Source: Caldifarciminota bacterium UBA2202 (GTDB taxonomy: Bacteria; Hydrothermota; 32-111). Taken from it: a stretch of DNA of 5,158 bases. Numbering within the stretch: the stretch's first letter is position 1; each line of letters opens with the position of its first letter. A program made the position numbers and the translations under genes. Where the stretch lies: the NCBI GenBank assembly GCA_002327905.1, contig DCUY01000111.1, positions 29,356 through 34,513 on the forward strand. The letters are read 5' to 3'. Shown one piece after another: positions 1 to 5,143 of this stretch. Under the pieces are notes generated by a model. It saw only the letters and a program-made list of their open reading frames with translations, was not told where the DNA came from and searched no databases.

Positions 1-810
1 GCAACTCCTATTCCGCGATCCCTCTCTCTTGCTCTCTACGGAGAGATGGATATGACTGAAATAAAAGAGAAGCCGAAGATGCAGAAGAGCATCAAGACAA
101 AGTGGGTCTCGCCAAAAGCTATTGGGAAGATGTATCAGTTTATTGAAAAAAGAATACTTGAGCATGAGAGTTGTTTTATTGTATGCCCTGCCATAGACGC
201 CGATGAAGAGGCGGATATGGAATCTGTCGAGAAAATCTATGACGAGGTGCGCAAAAAATATCTGAAGAGGGCAAGAATAGGAAAGATACATTCCCGCCTT
301 CCGCAGGCAGAGAAGCAGAGTGTGATGGAGATGCTCAATAACAAAGAGCTTGATGTTCTTATAGGCACAACAGTGATTGAGGTGGGAATAGATGTCAGGG
401 ATGCCACTGTAATGGTAATACTTTCAGCGGAGAGATTCGGGCTTTCACAGCTCCATCAGCTGAGAGGCAGAGTGGGAAGGGGAGAGAAGCAGTCATACTG
501 CTTCCTTGTCTCAGGAGGCAGAATGAGTGATGACGGAATAAAGCGCCTGCAGACAGTTGCAAAGACAAATGACGGATTTGAAATTGCAGATATGGATTTG
601 AGAATGAGAGGAGTGGGAGAGGCATGGGGAAAGAGGCAGAGCGGAATACCTCAATTTAAGTATGCTGACTGGTTTGACGATTATCATCTAATGAAGATCG
701 CATTTTCGGATGCGGCTGAGCTTATTTTAAGAGACAGAAATCTGTTGAATCAGGATAACAGATGTGTTAAAATCGCTTTAACAAGGAGAAAAACAGATGA
801 AATCGATTAA
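1..810 (+). CDS. recG: ATP-dependent DNA helicase RecG, C-terminal part (5' end outside window)
   Basis: RecG is a superfamily 2 helicase that remodels stalled replication forks and branches Holliday junctions in the cytoplasm. The reading frame is open from base 1 and begins ATPIPRSLSLALYGEMD, the motif III region of RecG (TATPIPR), so the gene continues upstream; the first in-frame ATG (46) is internal. About 269 residues are visible, and by comparison with E. coli RecG (about 690 residues) roughly the first 420 are missing, including the wedge domain and motifs I and II. Motif V (GTTVIEVGIDV, 364-396) and motif VI (QLHQLRGRVGRG, 448-483) are intact. The RecG-specific TRG region follows (about 571-660: DGFEIADMDLRMRGVGE, then GKRQSG), where the usual GPGE is GVGE and GTRQ is GKRQ. 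The stop lies inside the next gene (14-base overlap), so recG shares an operon with what follows. Identity is very secure. Confidence 0.96.
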   Translation, partial: ATPIPRSLSLALYGEMDMTEIKEKPKMQKSIKTKWVSPKAIGKMYQFIEKRILEHESCFIVCPAIDADEEADMESVEKIYDEVRKKYLKRARIGKIHSRLPQAEKQSVMEMLNNKELDVLIGTTVIEVGIDVRDATVMVILSAERFGLSQLHQLRGRVGRGEKQSYCFLVSGGRMSDDGIKRLQTVAKTNDGFEIADMDLRMRGVGEAWGKRQSGIPQFKYADWFDDYHLMKIAFSDAAELILRDRNLLNQDNRCVKIALTRRKTDEID

Positions 811-1810
811 TTTCCGCATATTATTCGCAATTATCATAACTCTTGCATTGTCATCATGCACAGGCTCAAAGATAAAGGAATCCGCAATAGGAAAAATTGA
901 AGAGATAGCGATTTGCTCCTCAAATATAGTCTATTCGGCAGTTGAGAAAAATCTTCTTGATGCCCTCACTGTTGAAGTTTCAATGCCTGTCAAGGAATCG
1001 GTATTTTTCACAGTCTTCGTGACTCTTGACAGACTTCACATATACAAGAGGGAGAAGAATATTATTTTTATCACCAATATCAACAGGAATGACGAATATT
1101 CTCAGATAATCAATGGATTTTTGACAAAAGAGGATATTGAACAGATTAAAAAAGAGGGTGCTCTCTTTTTCAGCATATTTGACGGTTTCGCAAAGGGGCA
1201 GAACATTTTTATAATCGCAGGCGTATCTGAAGAGGCGATAAACAAAGCTATTGCAGAGAGAGCAGATGCAATAAAAAAATTCTTCATGGATAATACTTCC
1301 CGCTCTCTTGAAATGATGGTCTATTTTACAGGAGAGAATAAAAGATTGAGCAGAGAGATACTTGACAAGGCAAATATAAAAATAAAGGCTCCGTCGGACT
1401 TTGAAACTGCATTTTACGATAAAGAGCTTAATGCATACGCTATTGCCGCGCTGTATCCTTTCAGAGCTGTCACAATGATGACTGTAAGCGACACAAATTC
1501 ATTCAGTTTCGAATGGATGGTGAATATGAGGAACCTGATAGGCAGAAAGCATTTCGGAGGTGATTATATTGACACGCAGTTTTTAAAGATAGAGAAACAG
1601 AAGATTTCTTTCAACGGATATCCGGCTCTTGAAATAAAAGGCACATACGCAAATGATGAGAAACATTACGGCGGTCCGTTCATTTCCTATCTTATAAAAG
1701 CAGGCAACAGACTTGTCTTTTTGGACGGTCATATTTTCCTTCCGGGAGAGAAAAAATATTTCAAGCTTATGGAGACAAAGACAATAATGAACTCAATAAA
1801 TTTGGAGTAA
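797..1810 (+). CDS. Putative lipoprotein, DUF4837-like
   Basis: This is a predicted lipoprotein of 337 residues with unknown biochemical role. The N-terminus has K2 and R7, a hydrophobic stretch (about 8-18) and a lipobox LSSC with Cys21, so it should be lipidated and anchored at the envelope. The mature part is mixed alpha/beta. The C-terminal third (about 238-330) has the arrangement I associate with DUF4837: an aromatic and Arg-rich segment (FEWMVNMRNLIGR), a G-Y-I-like strand, then YGGPFISY (291-298) and a hydrophobic strand ending LPGEKKYF before a final helix. DUF4837 is known mainly from Bacteroidota lipoproteins of unknown function; the match is from memory of the family pattern, not a search. 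ATG at 797 has AAGGAG at 783-788 with 8 bases between, and overlaps the end of recG by 14 bases. It ends 2 bases before the next start. Lipoprotein call about 0.9; family call about 0.65. Confidence 0.8.
   Translation: MKSINFRILFAIIITLALSSCTGSKIKESAIGKIEEIAICSSNIVYSAVEKNLLDALTVEVSMPVKESVFFTVFVTLDRLHIYKREKNIIFITNINRNDEYSQIINGFLTKEDIEQIKKEGALFFSIFDGFAKGQNIFIIAGVSEEAINKAIAERADAIKKFFMDNTSRSLEMMVYFTGENKRLSREILDKANIKIKAPSDFETAFYDKELNAYAIAALYPFRAVTMMTVSDTNSFSFEWMVNMRNLIGRKHFGGDYIDTQFLKIEKQKISFNGYPALEIKGTYANDEKHYGGPFISYLIKAGNRLVFLDGHIFLPGEKKYFKLMETKTIMNSINLE
1804..1807 (+). promoter_or_regulatory. Ribosome binding site supporting the GTG start at 1813
   Basis: GGAG lies 5 bases upstream of GTG 1813, within the last codons of the lipoprotein gene. 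It supports a GTG start, which also places the first beta strand (KNIIVLTG) at the protein N-terminus as expected for a thioredoxin fold. There is no ATG alternative that keeps this strand. Confidence 0.75.
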
Positions 1811-1812
1811 AA

Positions 1813-2064
1813 GTGAAAAACATTATTGTGCTTACGGGAACATGGTCGCATGAATGCAGAGAGGTGGAAAAATTCTGGAAGCAGAAGAATAAAAAGACAA
1901 AATTCAATCTTGAAATAATTGATGTTGATACTGAAAAGGGCATGAAGCTGATGGACGAGTTTGAGGTCTCCTCAGTGCCTGTAACAATAATAGACAATGA
2001 GGTTGTCTTTATAGGAATTCCTGAAATCAAGAAAGTGGAGGAAATCTTTGAAGAGAATAATTAA
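1813..2064 (+). CDS. Small thioredoxin/glutaredoxin-fold protein with SxxC in place of CxxC
   Basis: This is an 83-residue cytoplasmic protein with no signal peptide. The pattern is that of a minimal thioredoxin/glutaredoxin fold: a first strand (NIIVLTG, 3-9), the active-site turn W11-S12-H13-E14-C15, a Lys/Glu-rich helix, a second strand (FNLEIIDVD, 31-39), a helix (KLMDEFEV), the cis-proline loop S-V-P (54-56) with a strand VTIID, a strand with Gly (VVFIGI) and a final helix. The W-C-x-x-C motif has become W-S-x-x-C, so the nucleophilic N-terminal cysteine is missing while the second cysteine and the cis-proline remain. Ordinary disulfide reduction by the two-cysteine mechanism is therefore unlikely. 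Monothiol chemistry, thiol or metal binding, or a non-catalytic partner role are possibilities (inference). GTG start with GGAG 5 bases upstream; it begins 2 bases after the lipoprotein stop and overlaps the next gene by 17 bases. Confidence 0.82.
   Translation: MKNIIVLTGTWSHECREVEKFWKQKNKKTKFNLEIIDVDTEKGMKLMDEFEVSSVPVTIIDNEVVFIGIPEIKKVEEIFEENN
2037..2041 (+). promoter_or_regulatory. Strong ribosome binding site deciding the TTG start at 2048
   Basis: GGAGG sits 6 bases before TTG 2048, inside the 3' end of the thioredoxin-like gene. It fixes a TTG start that supplies a full signal peptide; the next in-frame ATG (2139) would remove the signal peptide and has no comparable site. Confidence 0.8.
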
Positions 2065-3622
2065 TTATGTTGCCATTGTATTTTTATGTTTTTCTTTGGC
2101 GGCGAATGAAAAAGCGATAATTGAAGGACTCTCATACATGGCTGTTCTGCCTTCTGAAATCGGTTTGGATTTAAGCTCATTCAGAGGGGATTCATATTCC
2201 ATGAAACTCTGCGATTACATACTCGAAAATCCGCAGAAGTCGGAATTTCAGACAGAGGAGCTTGTTAAATACATCAGAGGGTTTTCAATATCCGAACTGT
2301 ACAAATATGCGGATAGAATGGAGACAGACAAAAAGAAGAACAAGAAGACTGACTGGAAGAATATATCAATGAATCCGACAGTGTGGAGAATGGATTTTCT
2401 CTATGACACGATGATGGGAGACTCGGATTATTACAGCATGGCTGAAGAATTTCTGAAAAATACCGACCCTCTTAAAATTGACGAAAAGAGATTTATAAAT
2501 ATTCTTGAAGCGACGGACTATCTTCTCTCTGTTGATGAGACTGAAATGCGGAGAACAGCTGAGGACTTGAAAAAAACGGTTGAAGGCAGTGCGAAAGTAA
2601 TTATCGGAACAATGAACGATGATACATTCTTTGTTTCAAGGGAGAATGTTTTGATAATTGATTTCGGAGGAGATGACTGTTATATAGCTCTTAACGATTA
2701 TTCGCTCGCATGCGGAGAAAATGGAATATCGGGGATAATTGATTTTCACGGTGATGACAATTACATAGGAAAATCCTTTGATATGGGCTGTGGAATAAAC
2801 GGAGTCGGATTCATTGATGACAGAGAAGGAAATGATGCGTATTCATCAGTATACTGCTCAATGGGCTCCGGATTCGGCGGAATCGGCTTCATTTTGGACA
2901 GAGGCGGAAATGACACTTATACGGGAAACGGATACTGTCAGGGATTCGGATTCACAAAGGGCGTGGGATTTATCTATGACATTAACGGAAATGATTCATA
3001 TATAGTGAGAAACGGAATTGAGGACAGCAGAGAGGCGGGGTATCATGCGCATCTTTCTCAGGGCTTCGGCTTCGGAATGCGCGACATTGCCTCCGGAGGT
3101 GTAGGAATGATTCTTGATAATTCGGGAGACGACCTTTATACAGGGGAATATTTTGTACAGGGTTCGTCATACTGGCACTCTTTGGGGATTCTGTATGATA
3201 ATTCCGGAAATGATGTTTACAAAAGCAGAAGATATTCTCAGGGGGCTGGAACGCATTTCACTACGGGGCTTCTATTTGACAGAGAGGGTGATGACCTTTA
3301 TCACTCATGGGGCGTCTCTCAGGGGTGCGGGCATGATTTTTCATTTGGAATGCTGACTGACTACAAAGGAAATGATATTTATTACAGCAACTGGTTATCT
3401 CAGGGGGCTGGAAATGCTAACGGAGTGGGACTGCTAATTGATTATGAGGGCAATGATTCATATAAAACAGTAAAGACGGATTCTCAGGGATGGGGGAATC
3501 CTCTGCGAGAGACATTCTCATACGGAATGCTCTTTGATATGCAGGGAGAAGATTCCTTCAATAAAATAAATCAGAAGACCGAAGTTAAGACAAAAATGGG
3601 GGTTCTGATTGACAAAGATTAA
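2048..3622 (+). CDS. Exported protein with eleven ~27-residue GxDxY repeats, predicted beta-solenoid
   Basis: This is a 524-residue protein of unknown function. TTG start with GGAGG 6 bases upstream, overlapping the previous gene by 17 bases. Signal peptide: K2-R3, hydrophobic 7-18, likely signal peptidase I cleavage after Ala18 or Ala19; Cys14 is not in a valid lipobox. Residues about 20-180 are charged and probably helical. From about 200 to the C-terminus come eleven repeats of the form GVGFIxDxxGNDxYxxxxxxQGxG. The G-[ND/DD/ED]-x-[Y/F] cores start at residues 208, 235, 261, 287, 314, 360, 387, 414, 441, 468 and 500, so spacing is 26-27 except for a 19-residue insertion in the fifth and 5 extra residues before the last. 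The Q of QG is conserved only from the fourth repeat (298) onward. Such periodic Gly/Asp/Asn turns with alternating hydrophobics suggest a parallel beta-solenoid, possibly binding calcium at the Asp turns (inference). The repeats are not RTX nonapeptides. I recall similar unnamed proteins in other phyla, but name no family. It is probably coupled to the next gene. Confidence 0.85.
   Translation: MKRIINYVAIVFLCFSLAANEKAIIEGLSYMAVLPSEIGLDLSSFRGDSYSMKLCDYILENPQKSEFQTEELVKYIRGFSISELYKYADRMETDKKKNKKTDWKNISMNPTVWRMDFLYDTMMGDSDYYSMAEEFLKNTDPLKIDEKRFINILEATDYLLSVDETEMRRTAEDLKKTVEGSAKVIIGTMNDDTFFVSRENVLIIDFGGDDCYIALNDYSLACGENGISGIIDFHGDDNYIGKSFDMGCGINGVGFIDDREGNDAYSSVYCSMGSGFGGIGFILDRGGNDTYTGNGYCQGFGFTKGVGFIYDINGNDSYIVRNGIEDSREAGYHAHLSQGFGFGMRDIASGGVGMILDNSGDDLYTGEYFVQGSSYWHSLGILYDNSGNDVYKSRRYSQGAGTHFTTGLLFDREGDDLYHSWGVSQGCGHDFSFGMLTDYKGNDIYYSNWLSQGAGNANGVGLLIDYEGNDSYKTVKTDSQGWGNPLRETFSYGMLFDMQGEDSFNKINQKTEVKTKMGVLIDKD
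2645..3559 (+). repeat. Eleven degenerate ~81-bp coding tandem repeats
   Basis: These bases encode the eleven solenoid repeats. The DNA itself keeps the register: the 8-mer TCTCAGGG (codons for S-Q-G) occurs at 3056, 3236, 3317, 3398 and 3482, giving steps of 81, 81 and 84 over the last four. TCTCAGGGGGCTGGAA is identical at 3236 and 3398, two units apart. The upstream units (2645 to about 2900) have diverged more and lack the S-Q-G codons. This is a protein-coding repeat, not a mobile or CRISPR array. Confidence 0.85.
3598..3602 (+). promoter_or_regulatory. Non-canonical ribosome binding site for the TTG start at 3609
   Basis: GGGGG, followed by T, lies 6 bases before TTG 3609. It can pair with the anti-Shine-Dalgarno sequence using one G-U wobble in place of the usual A. 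It lies within the last codons of the repeat-protein gene and supports the TTG start, which gives a signal peptide; the next in-frame ATG (3687) would remove it. The weaker site suggests reliance on coupling to translation of the upstream gene. Confidence 0.6.
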
Positions 3623-4502
3623 ACTTATTTTCATTTTATTTTTTGCTGTATCGGTTCTTTACGGAGATGAATTTTCAGACCTTGTCATGAAACTTTCAAT
3701 TTATGAAGATTCTGTTCAGGCGGAGACAGATTCTCTTCTTGTGAACTTATATCCTGAAGAGACTGGAGAAAAAATGACAAGCTGGATAACAGGAGATGAT
3801 TGGGTAAAGAAGACCGTAGCAGTAAGAGTTCTCAAAAAATTCAGAGAGAAAGAGAGTATAAGCAGGCTTTTAAATGAAAAGGGAATAGACGCAGTTTACG
3901 GATTCAGGATTTTCACGGGTGATTCAATCAATTTTTTCACTGAATATGAAAGGCCTCTGAAAAAGTATCAATATGAATCCTTTATAGGAATGGTAAAAAG
4001 CAGGGCATGGGAGACTGATGCGGATGAAATAATAAAAATAATAGAGACAAAAAATGCGTCGGATTATATAATCGTGCAGGGTATTAACGGGCTCATAGAA
4101 ATACGCAGAAAGAAGAATATTGATTTAAAAAATATTGATGAGAGATTCTTCTTAAACCTGTTCAAAAAGAAAAACTCGGCAATCGATGAAAAGGCTGTCC
4201 TGCTGTTGTCAGTTCAAAACTCTGTCAATGCCGATTCATTATTTTCAAAATCCGATGATATGCGAAACAGCATCAATTTCATCAGATTCTGCATTGCCTC
4301 GGGAGATACGGGGAGAATTGAAGATGCAATGGCTTATTATGACAGAGATAAGAGCAGTCTCTCTTATATGCTTGATTATGAAATGACAGAGTACCTGAAA
4401 CTTTTCGGAGATTCTCTGTTGAAAAATATGTCAGAGGATGAAAAATACGCAGAAATAAAAGAATTAACAGTTAAAGCGCAAGGAGTATCAGATGAGCAAT
4501 AG
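3609..4502 (+). CDS. Exported, mostly helical protein of unknown function
   Basis: I do not recognise this 297-residue protein. It starts at TTG 3609, overlapping the repeat-protein gene by 14 bases. The N-terminus has K3 and K5, a hydrophobic core (about 6-17) and a probable signal peptidase I site after Gly19 (LYG, then DEF), so it should be exported; there is no lipobox cysteine. The rest looks helical: short amphipathic segments rich in Lys, Glu, Asp, Ile and Leu, with stretches such as WVKKTVAVRVLKKF (65-78), ADEIIKIIETK (138-148) and EKAVLLLSVQNS (194-205). This recalls HEAT or TPR-type alpha-solenoids, but I cannot define a clean repeat unit, so that is a guess. The only cysteine is C228. 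The overlap with the upstream gene and the matching export signals suggest that the two products act in the same compartment, possibly as partners. The stop overlaps the dCMP deaminase start by 11 bases. Confidence 0.8.
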   Translation: MTKIKLIFILFFAVSVLYGDEFSDLVMKLSIYEDSVQAETDSLLVNLYPEETGEKMTSWITGDDWVKKTVAVRVLKKFREKESISRLLNEKGIDAVYGFRIFTGDSINFFTEYERPLKKYQYESFIGMVKSRAWETDADEIIKIIETKNASDYIIVQGINGLIEIRRKKNIDLKNIDERFFLNLFKKKNSAIDEKAVLLLSVQNSVNADSLFSKSDDMRNSINFIRFCIASGDTGRIEDAMAYYDRDKSSLSYMLDYEMTEYLKLFGDSLLKNMSEDEKYAEIKELTVKAQGVSDEQ

Positions 4503-4944
4503 ACCCTCTTGGGAAGAATACTTCATGGAGATAGCATCTCTTGTGTCAACGAGAGCGACATGCCTTAGAAGAAAAGTGGGTGCGATAATTGTCAAGGACA
4601 GGCACATTCTCTCAACCGGCTACAATGGTCCGCCCAAAGGAACGCCGCACTGTGATGAAATAGGAGGGTGCATGAGAGAGAAGCTGAAAGTGCCTTCCGG
4701 AGAGAGAATGGAATTGTCGCGGGCTGTTCATGCAGAGCAGAATGCAATAATTCAAGCGGCAAAGCTCGGAATAAATATTGAGGGCTCTGATATGTATGTG
4801 ACTAATCAGCCATGTTTCATCTGCGCAAAGATGATAATCAATGCCGGAATAAAAAAAATATTCATCAAAGAGGGATATCCTGATAAAAACGCAGAGGAGA
4901 TATTGAAAGAAGCCGGAGTCGAATTGATTCAGCTGAATAAATAG
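4492..4944 (+). CDS. comEB: dCMP deaminase (deoxycytidylate deaminase)
   Basis: The enzyme is cytoplasmic and converts dCMP to dUMP, feeding thymidylate synthesis. At 150 residues it has the usual length for the bacterial ComEB/dCMP deaminase family. It shows the cytidine-deaminase-fold zinc site: H80-A81-E82 (zinc ligand His80, catalytic Glu82) and P107-C108-x-x-C111 (zinc ligands Cys108 and Cys111). Family signatures are also present: RPSWEEYFMEIA at the N-terminus, RRKVGAIIV, the GYNGPPKG loop (43-50) characteristic of dCMP rather than tRNA or guanine deaminases, and HCDEIGGC (53-60). Cys24, Cys54 and Cys60 might form the second, structural zinc site seen in some relatives (inference). ATG 4492 has AAGGAG at 4480-4485, 6 bases upstream, and overlaps the preceding gene by 11 bases. 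It is the last gene of the operon in this window. The symbol follows the family name; no competence role is implied. Confidence 0.95.
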   Translation: MSNRPSWEEYFMEIASLVSTRATCLRRKVGAIIVKDRHILSTGYNGPPKGTPHCDEIGGCMREKLKVPSGERMELSRAVHAEQNAIIQAAKLGINIEGSDMYVTNQPCFICAKMIINAGIKKIFIKEGYPDKNAEEILKEAGVELIQLNK

Positions 4945-5024
4945 AATTCATAAGACGGGATTCATGCAATATTAATGGGTGACAGATATAGGGGGAGAGA
5001 GATTTATTCTTTGAGATTGTCCTG

Positions 5025-5040
5025 AAGCAAGATATTGCTT
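5025..5040. other. Perfect 6-bp stem-loop downstream of the operon
   Basis: AAGCAA, loop GATA, TTGCTT form a perfect 6-bp stem. It is followed by AGTCGG, not a T-run, so it is not a standard intrinsic terminator. It could protect the operon's 3' end or belong to a small structured RNA; the stem is short enough to be chance. Confidence 0.4.
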
Positions 5041-5053
5041 AGTCGGATGCGAA

Positions 5054-5071
5054 GATTGTATAGATACAATC
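5054..5071. other. Perfect 7-bp stem-loop downstream of the operon
   Basis: GATTGTA, loop TAGA, TACAATC form a perfect 7-bp stem, 13 bases after the preceding hairpin and with the same loop length. No T-run follows (AAATTCAC). It partly overlaps the -35 region of the possible promoter at 5063-5091, so it could also act as an operator-like dyad (inference). Confidence 0.45.
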
Positions 5072-5091
5072 AAATTCACTATTTCTATAAT
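5063..5091 (+). promoter_or_regulatory. Possible sigma70-type promoter for a downstream transcript
   Basis: A perfect -10 hexamer TATAAT lies at 5086-5091. At 17-bp spacing the -35 position (5063-5068) reads GATACA, which matches only the last three bases of TTGACA, so the promoter is weakly supported. Transcription would start near 5098, inside the long inverted repeat. In AT-rich DNA a TATAAT can be chance. Confidence 0.3.
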
Positions 5092-5093
5092 CA

Positions 5094-5143
5094 ATTTGAC
5101 GAAAAGCGTCTCTGATAGAGCGTGATTTGGTGTTTTGTCAAAT
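5094..5143. repeat. Imperfect long inverted repeat enclosing an inner hairpin
   Basis: ATTTGAC (5094-5100) pairs with GTCAAAT (5137-5143). After one bulged G (5101) the stem extends with AAAA (5102-5105) against TTTT (5133-5136), giving 11 pairs. Inside, CGTCTCT (5107-5113) pairs with AGAGCG (5117-5122) with one bulged T and a GAT loop. As RNA this would be a two-tier stem; as DNA the ends resemble an operator dyad. No T-run follows on the plus strand (AACAAAAAAA), so it is not an intrinsic terminator in that direction. Confidence 0.45.

Noticed and set aside
46..51. ATG at 46 as the true start of the first gene
   Set aside because: The frame is open to base 1 and codons 1-15 encode the conserved RecG ATPIPR region, so the gene begins outside the window.
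1767..2030. Minus-strand 87-codon open frame opposite the thioredoxin-like gene
   Set aside because: It is antisense to two well-supported genes, has low-complexity Ser/Phe-rich sequence and no credible ribosome binding site.
2814..3356. Additional plus- and minus-strand open frames inside the repeat gene
   Set aside because: They are out-of-frame readings of the 81-bp repeat, which keeps alternative frames open; their products show no motif of their own.
2645..3559. CRISPR array or non-coding minisatellite
   Set aside because: The repeat is degenerate, about 81 bases with no unique spacers, and is fully in frame within an exported protein.
2645..3559. RTX (hemolysin-type) calcium-binding nonapeptide repeats
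   Set aside because: The G-N-D-x-Y core recalls GGxGxDxUx, but the period is about 27 residues with a QGxG step, and the protein has an N-terminal signal peptide, so it is not a type I secreted RTX protein.
4975..5025. 16-codon open frame starting at ATG 4975
   Set aside because: It is very short, has no convincing ribosome binding site and no recognisable peptide.
5025..5075. Intrinsic terminator for the operon
   Set aside because: Both hairpins are AT-rich and short, and neither is followed by a run of T on the plus strand.
5135..5140. TTGTCA as a -35 box near the right edge
   Set aside because: It matches TTGACA at five of six positions, but its -10 partner would lie beyond the window, so it cannot be assessed.
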